NCBI GenBank assembly: GCA_000381565.1
Contig: KB906725.1
Coordinates: forward strand, 2,403,093-2,467,092
Direction of reading: 5' to 3'
DNA length: 64,000 bases
Origin: Oxalobacteraceae bacterium AB_14
Lineage (GTDB): Bacteria; Pseudomonadota; Gammaproteobacteria; Burkholderiales; Burkholderiaceae_D
The translations under genes and the position numbers were made by a program. The notes under the pieces are model-generated. The model ran no database searches and was not told where the DNA came from. It worked only from the letters and a program-made list of their open reading frames with translations. Positions 44,308 through 53,104 of this stretch are shown here, one piece after another (positions within the stretch are counted from its first letter, which is position 1; every line of letters begins with the position of its first letter).

Positions 44308-44814
44308 ATGGCGGCGCAACGGCAGCGGGGCGTGGTTGTGTTGATGTGCCTGATGATGTTGATCCTGGCCATGCTGCTAGGCGTGTCGGCGGCGCAAATG
44401 AGCTTGCAGGGCGAGAAGGCGGCGCGTGGCGAGCGCGATCGGGATGTGGCGTTTCAGGCGGCGGAGGATGCCTTGGCGGATGCGGAGCGCGATATCCAGA
44501 GCGGCACGGCGGAGGCCAGCGCTTGCGACCGGGCGCCCGTCTGGCAGCGGGTGGATTTGTCCGGCGCCGAGGACGGCGGCGCCTGCACGCTGGGCTACGG
44601 CGACCATACCGGCGCGGCGATGCTGACGGCCGAAGGCGTACTGCCGTTCAAGCGGCCGCGCTATGTGATCGAGCGCATGGTGTGCCATCAGCCGGGCGAG
44701 GACGCGTCGGCCGGCGCCGCAGCCGGCTATTGCTACCGGGTGACGGCGATCGGTTTTGGCGCCAGGCCCGGCACGGAGCTGGTCTTGCAAACGGTGTTCG
44801 TCAAACCGGAGTGA
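44308..44814 (+). CDS. pilX: Type IV pilus minor pilin PilX
   Basis: 168 residues. N-terminus QRG^VVVLMCLMMLILAMLLG with the conserved helix A(A/V)QMSLQGEK...RDVAFQAAEDALADAE that marks PilX. It lacks the +5 Glu, as PilX proteins usually do. Three bases after pilW. Confidence 0.85.
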   Translation: MAAQRQRGVVVLMCLMMLILAMLLGVSAAQMSLQGEKAARGERDRDVAFQAAEDALADAERDIQSGTAEASACDRAPVWQRVDLSGAEDGGACTLGYGDHTGAAMLTAEGVLPFKRPRYVIERMVCHQPGEDASAGAAAGYCYRVTAIGFGARPGTELVLQTVFVKPE

Positions 44815-44823
44815 GGAGGGGAT

Positions 44824-46989
44824 ATGCACATTGCAAACAGTGCGCCACTGCCCGGACATGGGCGGCGGCGGCGGTGGGCGTGGCTGGCGATCGCTGCGCT
44901 GTTGATGTTGCTGCCGATGCTGGCCGGCGGGGTGCGCGCGGCGCCGCCGGTGCTCAATATCGCCAGCGAGCCGTTGACCGCCGCGTGCCGTACCGGCGCG
45001 CGGATCGCCGGTCCTTCGCTGTTGCTGGCGGCGTCCACGGGCGCGGCGACGCCAGGCGGATCGGCCGCCGACCTGCTGAGCGCCACGCTGGACGCGAGCG
45101 ATTGGGGCGGGCACGTCGAGCGTGTCGCTTTGCCACCGGCAGGCGCCGCCTTGCCGGGTGCGGCCGCGGCGTTGTGGGATGCCGGCGCCATCCTGACCGG
45201 CGAACCGGGGCGCGCACCGATGCCGGAGCCTGCGGCGCGCAAGCTCTACACGTCCATCGTGCAGGCGGACGGCAAGCTGGAGGGGGTTCCCTTTGTGTGG
45301 CCCGCGTTGTCGGCGGCGCAGCAAGCCTTGCTCGACCGGGCCCCAGCGCCGCATGCGGCCGCCTCCGACGGCTTGGGCGAGCGTCGCCTGGCCTACCTGC
45401 GCGGCGACCGCCGCGATGAGGGCGCTTTGTTCCGCCGCCGTAGTAGCGTGCTCGGCGATTCGATCAACAGCGCGCCGGTGCTGGTCGGAGCACCGTCGGG
45501 CGCGGCGCGGGGCGCTGCTTACCTGGCGTTCCGCGAGCGCCACAAAACCCGCCGCGCCACGGTCTACCTTGGCGCCAACGACGGCATGCTGCACGCCTTC
45601 GACGCTGGCACGGGCGGCGAACTCTACGCCTATTTTCCCAACGCCCTGATGCCGGTGCTGAACCGCCTGCCCAGCCTCGACTACGTGCACCGCGCCTACG
45701 TCGACGGCCCGTCGTTCAGCGGCGACGCCCTGATCGGCGGCAATTGGCGCACGGTCCTGGTCACGGCCATGGGCGGCGGCGCACAGGGTGTGTTCGCGCT
45801 GGACATCAGCGATCCCGAGGCCTTGGACGAAAACGCCGCGCTGTGGGAATTTACCGACCGCGACGATCCGATGATGGGCAACGTCACCACGGCGCCGCAG
45901 CTTGCCAGGGTGCGCATCAGTCGTGGCGCCGAGGCGCCCGTCTACCGCCATTTCGCCATCGTCTCCAGCGGCCTGAACAACTACGCCAGCGACGGCCATG
46001 CCAGCAGCGCGGGCAAGGGCGCCTTATTCCTGCTGGCGTTGGACAAGGCGCGCGATGCACCGTGGACGCTCAACGTGAACTACTTCCGGCTTGTCACGCG
46101 CATCGCCGACCCATCGCTGGCCAACGGCCTGAGCGCACCGGTGCTGGTCGCCGACCGCGATGGCGCGTTGAGCTACGCCTACGCCGGCGACCTGCAGGGC
46201 AATTTGTGGCGTTTCGACTTCAATACCTGGCCGGGCGCGGCCGCCAAGGCCTTGTTCGTCGCCCGGGATGCCGACGGCAGGCGACAGCCGATTGCGCAAC
46301 AACCCATGTTGGCCTATGCCTCCGGCGGCGGCTACCTGATACTGTTTGGCACGGGGATGCTGTTCGACCGGACCGGCCTGGCGCCGGGATCTTTTGGCGC
46401 GCAATCGTTCTACGCCATTCTTGACAGCCTGTCCGTGCCGATGGACGCGGTTGCCGGCCGCCGCCAGTTGACCGAACGCGTGCTGGAGTCCTCGGCGGCG
46501 GAGCTGCTCGGTATCAGCGGCGCGCAGATCGCGCCCGGTAGCAAAGGCTGGTATGTCGATTTCATGCAATCCGCGCGCACGGGAGAGCGCAGCATCAACA
46601 CTGGCAAACTGGTGGGCGGCGAGCTCGCCTTCAACACGCTGCTGCCGGGGGCGGACAAGTGTGACGCCGCGCGCAACCGCACCTACGTGCTGGATGCGCT
46701 GAGCGGGCTGCCGGACGGGCATAGCACGGCGCGCATCATGCCGTCCGCGCCCATCGTCGGTGTGCTGCAATCGACCTATACGGCCGTGCCGTCATTGGTG
46801 CCGCAATCGTCGCGCTCTAGCCCGCCCGATCCGACGGGGCGGGTAGCCGTCGACAAGGACTATGCCGTGGTCAACGCGGCGGCGCGCGAGGCGACCGTGG
46901 TGGGCGGCGTCAAAGTGCGCTCGCGCTCCGGCCGGCTCAGCTGGCGCGAGGTGGCCAACTGGCGTGAATTGCACGAGGCGATCAAATGA
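44824..46989 (+). CDS. pilY1: Short PilY1-type pilus tip protein (beta-propeller only)
   Basis: 721 residues with a signal anchor about 18-38. The C-terminal beta-propeller of PilY1 is clear (ATVYLGANDGMLHAFDAGTG, ALFALDIS-type blades, YAGDLQGNLWRFDFNTW). Full-length PilY1 is usually over 1,000 residues with an N-terminal von Willebrand A-like domain; that part is missing here. The calcium loop before YAGDLQG reads ADRDGALSYA, shorter and less acidic than the usual Dx[DN]xDGxxD form. It probably still serves pilus assembly at the tip. Overlaps pilE by ATGA. Confidence 0.83.
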   Translation: MHIANSAPLPGHGRRRRWAWLAIAALLMLLPMLAGGVRAAPPVLNIASEPLTAACRTGARIAGPSLLLAASTGAATPGGSAADLLSATLDASDWGGHVERVALPPAGAALPGAAAALWDAGAILTGEPGRAPMPEPAARKLYTSIVQADGKLEGVPFVWPALSAAQQALLDRAPAPHAAASDGLGERRLAYLRGDRRDEGALFRRRSSVLGDSINSAPVLVGAPSGAARGAAYLAFRERHKTRRATVYLGANDGMLHAFDAGTGGELYAYFPNALMPVLNRLPSLDYVHRAYVDGPSFSGDALIGGNWRTVLVTAMGGGAQGVFALDISDPEALDENAALWEFTDRDDPMMGNVTTAPQLARVRISRGAEAPVYRHFAIVSSGLNNYASDGHASSAGKGALFLLALDKARDAPWTLNVNYFRLVTRIADPSLANGLSAPVLVADRDGALSYAYAGDLQGNLWRFDFNTWPGAAAKALFVARDADGRRQPIAQQPMLAYASGGGYLILFGTGMLFDRTGLAPGSFGAQSFYAILDSLSVPMDAVAGRRQLTERVLESSAAELLGISGAQIAPGSKGWYVDFMQSARTGERSINTGKLVGGELAFNTLLPGADKCDAARNRTYVLDALSGLPDGHSTARIMPSAPIVGVLQSTYTAVPSLVPQSSRSSPPDPTGRVAVDKDYAVVNAAAREATVVGGVKVRSRSGRLSWREVANWRELHEAIK

Positions 46990-47441
46990 GTCCGGCGCGC
47001 CGACGGGGCTTCAGCATGATCGAGTTGCTGATCGTGCTGGTGATACTGGCCGTGCTTGCCGCGCAGGTGATGCCGGGATATCAGCAGCACGTGATCCGTG
47101 CGCGGCGCGCCGAGGCGCAGGCAGCGCTGCTGCAACTGATGCAGCAGGAAGAGCGGTTCTTCACGCAGGCCAATACCTACATCGCCTTCTCATCGCGCAT
47201 CACGGACCCGGAAGCCCGCCAGTTCAAATGGTGGAGCAGCAACGGCGCGCCGACCAGCGCCTATGAAATCGAAGGCAAGGCTTGCGACGGCGAGCTGATC
47301 TCGCAATGCGTGCAGCTGATCGCCACGCCGGGCACCGCGCTGGTCGACGCCAGCTTTCATGACGACGATTGCCGCCAAATCAAGCTGACCAGCAGCGGCC
47401 TGCGCCTGGCGACCGGGCCGTCGGCCCGCTGCTGGCCCTGA
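46986..47441 (+). CDS. pilE: Type IV pilin-like protein PilE
   Basis: 151 residues. Prepilin cleavage RRG^FSMIELLIVLVILAVLAAQ with +5 Glu. Four cysteines in the C-terminal half (two near the end) could give the disulphide loop. It is a minor pilin of the PilE/ComP class rather than the major PilA subunit, given its place in this cluster. ATG overlaps the pilY1 stop. Confidence 0.85.
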   Translation: MSPARRRGFSMIELLIVLVILAVLAAQVMPGYQQHVIRARRAEAQAALLQLMQQEERFFTQANTYIAFSSRITDPEARQFKWWSSNGAPTSAYEIEGKACDGELISQCVQLIATPGTALVDASFHDDDCRQIKLTSSGLRLATGPSARCWP

Positions 47442-47451
47442 GGACCGCACG

Positions 47452-48009
47452 ATGCGAGGCCATCCCTTCAGCGCCGGCTTCAACCTGGTCGAATTAATGA
47501 TCGTGCTGTTGCTGGCGGCAATAATGCTCGGTGTCGCCGTGCCGAACTACCGGACCGCGCTGGAGCGCCAGCAGTTGCGCGTCGCCGTCAACGACCTGGC
47601 GGCAGCCGTCAACCTGGCCCGCTCGCACGCCATCGCCCGCGGCGGCCAGGTTCTGCTGGTGCCGCTGGAGCCGGGCGGCGCCGCCTGGCGCCTGGGCTGG
47701 ACGGTCTTCGTCGACGAGAATGGCAACCGCCGCCCCGAGCCCGGCGAGTTGCTGTTGTTCCGCCATGGCCCGATCGCCGAGGGCGTCCGGGTCACCTCGA
47801 TTTTTTCGTCGGGCGCAACACCGCAATATCTTGCTTATAATGCTGCTGGGCGTGCTTGCAGCGCCGGCAACAGCCTGGCCGCGCGCTGGGGCACGCTGTC
47901 GCTGACGCAGGGCGACAGCACGCGCAACATCAAGATCAATATGCTGGGCCGGGTGCGCGTATGCGATCCGGCGGTGGACGGGGCAGGCTGCACCAGCGCT
48001 ATAGACTAA
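47452..48009 (+). CDS. fimT: FimT/GspH-family minor pilin
   Basis: 185 residues. Cleavage site AG^FNLVELMIVLLLAAIMLGVAVPN; the +5 Glu is present. The pattern RQQLRVAVNDLAAAVNLARSHAI and the later GxTVFVDENGNRRPE are FimT/GspH marks. FimT-type pilins take part in DNA uptake or pseudopilus priming. The ribD start lies eight bases beyond its stop, so pilus and riboflavin genes may be read together. Confidence 0.85.
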   Translation: MRGHPFSAGFNLVELMIVLLLAAIMLGVAVPNYRTALERQQLRVAVNDLAAAVNLARSHAIARGGQVLLVPLEPGGAAWRLGWTVFVDENGNRRPEPGELLLFRHGPIAEGVRVTSIFSSGATPQYLAYNAAGRACSAGNSLAARWGTLSLTQGDSTRNIKINMLGRVRVCDPAVDGAGCTSAID

Positions 48010-48016
48010 GGATAAC

Positions 48017-49114
48017 GTGAACATCAGCAACGATCTCGACGGCATGACGCTGGCGCTGGAGTGGGCCGCCAAAGGGCTGTACACGACCTCGCCGAATCCG
48101 CACATCGGCTGCGTGATCGTGCGCGACGGGCTGGTGATCGGCGCCGGCGTGACCCAGCAGGCCGGCAGCGACCACGCGGAAATCCAGGCGCTCAAGGATG
48201 CGCAGGCGCGCGGCCACGACGTGCGCGGCGCCACCGCCTATGTGACGCTGGAACCGTGCAACCACCACGGCCGCACGCCGCCGTGCTCGGACGCGCTGGT
48301 GCGCGCCGGCCTGGGCCGCGTGGTGGCGGCGATGGAGGACCCCAATCCGCTGGTGGCCGGGCAGGGCATGGCCAAGCTGGCCGCCGCCGGCATAGCGGTC
48401 AGCACCGGCTTGCTGGCCGAGCAGGCCTACGAACTGAACATCGGTTTCTTCTCGCGCATGACGCGCGGCCTGCCGTGGGTGCGCATGAAGACCGCCGCCA
48501 GCCTGGACGGCATGACGGCGCTGCACAACGGCGTCAGCCAGTGGATCACCGGACCGGAGGCGCGCGCCGACGGCCACGCCTGGCGCGCCCGCGCCTGCGC
48601 CATCCTGACCGGCATCGGCACCGTCAAGGCCGACGATCCGCAGCTCAATGTGCGGGCGGTGGCAACGCCGCGCCAGCCGCGCCGCATCGTGGTGGACAGC
48701 AAGCTCGACATCGATCCTGCGGCCCAGGTCTTGCAAGGCGGCGGCGCCTGGATCGCGGCGGCGGTGGCCGATCCCGATAAAGAGGCGGCGCTGCGCGCTG
48801 TCGGCGCGGAGATCATCCTGCTGCCCAATGCCTCCGGCAAGGTCGACCTGCCCGAGCTGATGCGCGAGCTGGGCCGGCGCCAGATCAACGAGCTGCACGT
48901 CGAGGCCGGCGGCAAGCTCAACGGCTCCATGATCCGCGAAGGCTGCGTGGACGAGCTGCTGGTCTACCTGGCGCCTATGCTGCTGGGCGACGCGCAAGGC
49001 ATGTTCGCCTTGCCGGCCTTGACCGAGCTGTCGCACCGGAAGCGTCTGAAATTTCACGAGGTTAAGCAGATCGGCGAAGATTTGCGTATCCTTGCACGAT
49101 TCACTCATCATTAA
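48017..49114 (+). CDS. ribD: Bifunctional riboflavin deaminase/reductase RibD
   Basis: 365 residues. N-terminal deaminase zinc site HAEIQAL and PCNHHGRTPPC (about 56-90), then the reductase domain (about 155-365, MKTAASLDGMTAL, EAGGKLNGS). It performs the second and third steps of riboflavin synthesis. The start is GTG at 48017 with AAGGA just upstream. Confidence 0.95.
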   Translation: MNISNDLDGMTLALEWAAKGLYTTSPNPHIGCVIVRDGLVIGAGVTQQAGSDHAEIQALKDAQARGHDVRGATAYVTLEPCNHHGRTPPCSDALVRAGLGRVVAAMEDPNPLVAGQGMAKLAAAGIAVSTGLLAEQAYELNIGFFSRMTRGLPWVRMKTAASLDGMTALHNGVSQWITGPEARADGHAWRARACAILTGIGTVKADDPQLNVRAVATPRQPRRIVVDSKLDIDPAAQVLQGGGAWIAAAVADPDKEAALRAVGAEIILLPNASGKVDLPELMRELGRRQINELHVEAGGKLNGSMIREGCVDELLVYLAPMLLGDAQGMFALPALTELSHRKRLKFHEVKQIGEDLRILARFTHH

Positions 49115-49124
49115 GAGCATGCAC

Positions 49125-49766
49125 ATGTTTACTGGAATTGTCGCCGCTATCGGCAAAATCGAATCCGTCACGCCGCTGGAAGGCGGTTCGTTCGCGGGCG
49201 TGCGCCTGAACATCAACGCCGGCGGCCTGCCGCTGGCCGACGTCGCGCTGGGCGACTCGATCGCCATCAACGGCGCCTGCATGACCGTGGTGGAGAAGGA
49301 CGACAGCAGTTTCCGGGTCGACGTCTCGCGCGAAAGCCTGAACTGCACCGTCGGCCTCGACACGCTGACCGAAGTGAACCTGGAAAAGGCGCTGACGCTC
49401 AACGAGCGCCTGGGCGGCCACCTGGTGTCCGGCCACGTGGACGGCCTCGGTGTGGTGCGCAAGTTCGAGGGCGTGGGCGAATCGTGGGAGCTGGTGATCG
49501 AGGCGCCGCACGAGCTGGCCAAGTTCCTGGCCTTCAAGGGTTCGATCGTCGTCAACGGCGTGTCGCTGACGGTCAACCGCGTGACCGATATCGGCACCGG
49601 CAAGGACCTGGTCTGCCAGTTCTCGATCAACCTGATCCCGCACACCATCGCCATGACCACGCTCAAGCATCTGCTGGTGGGCGATCAGGTCAACCTGGAG
49701 ATCGACCTGATCGCCCGCTACGTCGAGCGCATGGTGTCGGTGTCCGCAGTCATGGGCGCAAGGTAG
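49125..49766 (+). CDS. ribE: Riboflavin synthase alpha chain
   Basis: 213 residues with the start MFTGIVAAIGKIESV and two lumazine-binding repeats (about 1-97 and 98-200; GGHLVSGHVDG). It joins two lumazines into riboflavin. ATG 49125 is preferred over 49119 because AAGAG lies six bases ahead and family members begin MFTG. Confidence 0.95.
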   Translation: MFTGIVAAIGKIESVTPLEGGSFAGVRLNINAGGLPLADVALGDSIAINGACMTVVEKDDSSFRVDVSRESLNCTVGLDTLTEVNLEKALTLNERLGGHLVSGHVDGLGVVRKFEGVGESWELVIEAPHELAKFLAFKGSIVVNGVSLTVNRVTDIGTGKDLVCQFSINLIPHTIAMTTLKHLLVGDQVNLEIDLIARYVERMVSVSAVMGAR

Positions 49767-49802
49767 AGGCGCCGCGCGCCGTCGCGTTCGGGCGCTGCGA
49801 AG

Positions 49803-51341
49803 TCAGCCGTGGCGATCGCCGGCAACCTTGAAGAAGGCAATGACTTTTTGCAGTTCCTCGGCCTGGCCGCTCATCTCCTCGGCGGTCGACGCCATTTCTT
49901 CGGCGCCGGCCGCGTTTTGCTGGGTGGTCTGGGCCATCTGCCCGATCGCGGTGTTGATCTGGCCCACGCCGGTGGATTGCTCCTTGGACGCGGCGGCGAT
50001 CTCTTGCACCAGATCGGAGGTCCTTTTGATATTCGGGACCATCTGCTCCAGGAAGCGTCCCGCCCTTTCCGCCAATTGCACGCTGCTCGACGCCACCTGT
50101 TCGATTTCCTGCGCGGCCGCCTGACTGCGCTCGGCCAGCCTGCGCACTTCGGACGCCACCACGGCGAAGCCCTTGCCATGTTCGCCGGCACGCGCCGCTT
50201 CGATGGCCGCGTTCAGGGCCAGCAGATTAGTCTGGTAGGCGATATCGTCGATGATGACGATCTTCTGGGCGATCTGCTTCATGGCCTGCACGGTCGAACG
50301 GACCGCCTCGCCGCCTTCGGCCGCCTCGGACGACGCCTGGCCGGCGATGCCCTCGGTTATTCGGGCATTTTCCGTGTTCTGGTCGATCGATGCCGTCATC
50401 TGCTCCAGGGAGGCGCTGGTTTCCTCCACGCTGGCGGCTTGCTCGGTGGCCGCTTGCGACAGTGATTGCGCGGTGCCGCTGACCTGCTCCGAGGCGTTCG
50501 CCAAAGCATCGGAGCCCGAGGAAATATTGGTGATGACGGAGGCCAGCTTGTTGTTCATGGTTTTCAATCCATACAGCAGGCTGGTCGTGTCGCCCGGCCG
50601 GGTCTGGATCTCCACCCGCAAATCGCCGGCAGCCACCCTGGCGACCATTTCCGCCGCGTAAGCGGGATCACCGCCCAACTGCCTTAGCGTGCTGCGCAGG
50701 ACAACGATGCCGCAGCTTATGCCTGTGCCCAGCGACAAGCCCAGTATCGCCATCAGCAGCACGGTGGACGAACTGATGTCGACGTTCGCTGCGGCTTCGA
50801 TTTCCGCGGAACGCTTGTTGGTGATCTCCACCACGTGGTTGATCGCCTGCAGGTGCGTATCGTAGTTGCGCTTGAGCTGCGCCATCGCGGCGGCGATGGC
50901 GGGGCGGTCTTGTCGTTGAATCGCGGGAATGAACTCGTTGTTGGCGACGGCGTAGAAGGCGAGCACCGGCGCGTGGGCCTGCTTGAGCAAGGCATCCGAG
51001 ATGTCGCTGTCCAGATTCGCCTTGAGCCAGAAGGCGTGGCGCGTGTCGTAGTCCGCCTGCAGGGCCTTGAAGCGGGCGATCAGCTTGTCCTGTTCGGCCT
51101 TGTCCTTGGCATCCATGAGCTGGAAGCTGACCAGATAGGACTCCAGGATGTATTCCGGCGGCGGCAGGATGTCGGCCACCAGATCCTTGCCTTGCACGAT
51201 ATGCTGGTAGACGGGGCCATTGACCTTCAACTTGTCCAGCGTCTTGAACGACCAGGCGCCATAGACTGCGAAACCGATGGAAAAAATGCTGATCAAAACC
51301 GCTAACCGATGGGATAGCTTCATGCCGCTCAGGATGTTCAT
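49803..51341 (-). CDS. Methyl-accepting chemotaxis protein
   Basis: 512 residues: TM1 about 11-31, a periplasmic helical domain about 35-190, TM2 about 190-212, HAMP about 213-265 and a signalling domain with tip IAYQTNLLALNAAIEAARAG. No CheR tether at the C-terminus (ends GDRHG), unlike the receptor at 5916. It sits inside the riboflavin region on the opposite strand, convergent with ribE. The ligand is unknown. Confidence 0.92.
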   Translation of the reverse strand: MNILSGMKLSHRLAVLISIFSIGFAVYGAWSFKTLDKLKVNGPVYQHIVQGKDLVADILPPPEYILESYLVSFQLMDAKDKAEQDKLIARFKALQADYDTRHAFWLKANLDSDISDALLKQAHAPVLAFYAVANNEFIPAIQRQDRPAIAAAMAQLKRNYDTHLQAINHVVEITNKRSAEIEAAANVDISSSTVLLMAILGLSLGTGISCGIVVLRSTLRQLGGDPAYAAEMVARVAAGDLRVEIQTRPGDTTSLLYGLKTMNNKLASVITNISSGSDALANASEQVSGTAQSLSQAATEQAASVEETSASLEQMTASIDQNTENARITEGIAGQASSEAAEGGEAVRSTVQAMKQIAQKIVIIDDIAYQTNLLALNAAIEAARAGEHGKGFAVVASEVRRLAERSQAAAQEIEQVASSSVQLAERAGRFLEQMVPNIKRTSDLVQEIAAASKEQSTGVGQINTAIGQMAQTTQQNAAGAEEMASTAEEMSGQAEELQKVIAFFKVAGDRHG

Positions 51342-51520
51342 ATGCCACTTTCGTCTTCAAGTCCGAAATGTGTGAAATTTCACAAAGCCTGCAAGTATCA
51401 TCTGACAAAAAAACCGCCGTGTAAATCTGCGATTGGCTTATTCGCGGGAACGTAAGCTACATTAAGATGTAGTGTGCGGGGCAACAACAGGCGCAGCGGC
51501 CTACTGCGGTGATTCCCGCG

Positions 51521-51549
51521 TTGACAAGGGTTCAAGCCTGGGCCAGGAT
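51521..51549 (+). promoter_or_regulatory. Probable promoter of the cupin-tetR operon
   Basis: TTGACA (51521-51526), a 17-base spacer and CAGGAT (51544-51549). The start point would fall near 51556, inside the palindrome at 51553-51568. Confidence 0.45.
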
Positions 51550-51552
51550 AAC

Positions 51553-51568
51553 TACCAACTAGTAGGTA
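51553..51568. promoter_or_regulatory. Candidate TetR-family operator
   Basis: TACCAACTAGTAGGTA is symmetric at seven of eight pairs, covers the predicted start point and lies ten bases before the cupin ATG. The TetR gene is the second gene of the same operon, so autorepression is likely. Confidence 0.55.
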
Positions 51569-51577
51569 TGGGGAATA

Positions 51578-52255
51578 ATGAATATACATTCGGATTACAG
51601 CCAACGCGCAGTGGTGCTGTCGCAAGACTTGCCTTGGGTCGATACGCCTGTGCAGGGCATACAGCGCAAGATGCTGGAGCGCGACGGCGGCGAGGTGGCG
51701 CGTGCGACGTCCATCGTGCGTTATGCGCCGGGCAGCAGCTTCCCCAGCCATCTGCATGAGCTGGGCGAGGAGATCCTGGTGCTCGACGGCGATTTCGTCG
51801 ATGAATCCGGCAGCTACGGCGCCGGCGCCTACCTCAAGAATCCGCCGGGGTCGTCGCATGCGCCGGGCTCGGTCGGCGGCTGCACGCTGCTGGTCAAGCT
51901 GCGCCACATGGATCCCCACGATACGCAAGCCGTGCGCATCGACACCGGCGCGGCGGCGTGGCGGCCGGGCCTGGTGCCGGGACTGTCGGTGATGCCGCTG
52001 TCCGAATTCGGCGCCACCCATACGGCGCTGGTGCGCTGGGCGCCCGGCACCCGCTTCAACCCGCACCGGCACTACGGCGGCGAGGAGATCTACGTGCTGG
52101 AAGGCGTGTTCGAGGACGAGTTCGGCCGCTATCCGGCCGGCACCTGGCTGCGCAGTCCGCACCTGAGCGCGCATCAGCCGTTCAGCCGCGAAGGCTGTAT
52201 CATCCTGGTCAAAGTCGGACACCTGCCGCTTGCCGATCACAAGGAAAGCCAGTAA
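51578..52255 (+). CDS. Bicupin (ChrR-like) metal-binding protein
   Basis: 225 residues with two cupin domains. Both keep the metal-binding pattern HxH...E...H: SHLHELGEEILVLDGDF with a later His in PPGSSHAP, and PHRHYGGEEIYVLEGVF with a His in HLSAHQP. ChrR-type cupins bind zinc or act as oxygenases/quercetinase-like enzymes; the reaction is unknown. It is followed with no gap by a TetR regulator (TAA-ATG). Confidence 0.88.
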   Translation: MNIHSDYSQRAVVLSQDLPWVDTPVQGIQRKMLERDGGEVARATSIVRYAPGSSFPSHLHELGEEILVLDGDFVDESGSYGAGAYLKNPPGSSHAPGSVGGCTLLVKLRHMDPHDTQAVRIDTGAAAWRPGLVPGLSVMPLSEFGATHTALVRWAPGTRFNPHRHYGGEEIYVLEGVFEDEFGRYPAGTWLRSPHLSAHQPFSREGCIILVKVGHLPLADHKESQ

Positions 52256-52840
52256 ATGAAGCATTTTTCCGAGATGTCCGAGTCCGCGCTGCGGGTGGTG
52301 GATGCGGCCGAGGGCCTGATCCAGCAGCGCGGCTACAACGGTTTCTCCTACGACGACGTGGCCAAGCTGGTCGGCATCAAGAAGCCCAGCATCCACCATC
52401 ACTTCGCGACCAAGGGCGATCTGGCGGCCACGGTGGCGCAGCGCTACACGCATCGCTTCCGCGAGCAGCTGCTGCGCATCGAAGTCCAGCACGCCAAGGC
52501 GGCCGATCGCTTGACCGCCTATGCGGCGCTGTTCGACAGCGCCTTCGCCGCCGAGCAGCGCCTGTGCGTGTGCGGCATGCTGGGGGCGGAGGCCAAGTCG
52601 CTGCCGGAAGGCGTGGCGCACGAGGTCAGCCGCTTCTTCGAGGCCAACACCGATTGGCTGTCGATGATAATGGCCGAAGGCCAGCGCGCGCAGCAACTGC
52701 GCGCGCTGCCGGAAGCGCGCGCACTGGCGGATGCTTTCCTGGCCACGCTGGAAGGCGCGATGATCGTGGCGCGCTCGGTGCGCGGCGCGCGCGGCCCGGC
52801 CGGCGTGGCGCAAACTTATCTGTCGACCTTGCTGGCCTGA
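52256..52840 (+). CDS. TetR/AcrR-family transcriptional regulator
   Basis: 194 residues. The N-terminal helix-turn-helix spans about 15-60 (GYNGFSYDDVAKLVGIKKPSIHHHF). The ligand-binding half holds a cysteine pair (LCVCGMLGAEA) that might sense electrophiles or metals. Second gene of the cupin operon, likely to bind the palindrome in front of it. Confidence 0.9.
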   Translation: MKHFSEMSESALRVVDAAEGLIQQRGYNGFSYDDVAKLVGIKKPSIHHHFATKGDLAATVAQRYTHRFREQLLRIEVQHAKAADRLTAYAALFDSAFAAEQRLCVCGMLGAEAKSLPEGVAHEVSRFFEANTDWLSMIMAEGQRAQQLRALPEARALADAFLATLEGAMIVARSVRGARGPAGVAQTYLSTLLA

Positions 52841-52841
52841 T

Positions 52842-52979
52842 GAGCAGGATCAGGCGCGGAACCAGGCCTTCTTCTGCGTCATGCGGAAGGTGGCGGCGGC
52901 GGGCCGCCCGGGCGCCGTCGTCAACATCGGCGCGATGCGGGGCCGGCCGGGGATAGCCGGATTTGTGCTGGAATGTTGA
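52842..52979 (+). pseudogene. Short-chain dehydrogenase fragment
   Basis: The frame before TGA 52977 reads NQAFFCVMRKVAAAGRPGAV followed by VNIGAMRGRPG, matching the central SDR stretch (FFxVM...GRPGxVVNIGSMxG). There is no cofactor-binding N-terminus or YxxxK. Cupin-TetR-SDR neighbours are plausible, so an SDR gene may once have followed tetR. Confidence 0.45.
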
Positions 52980-53104
52980 TGTTTTGTCCAGTGGAAGCCT
53001 TCTAAAGCCGGCCATTTGGCGGATAAAAGCGGGCTTTTGCGGTGGGGCGGGCGTAAATCCTTTAAAATAGCGCCCTGTTCTAGCTCCGCTACAAAGGATT
53101 AAAA

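Noticed and set aside
52980..53104. FMN riboswitch before ribBX
   Set aside because: None of the conserved RFN pieces (GGGGCAGGGTG-type or CCGAC-type boxes) is present.
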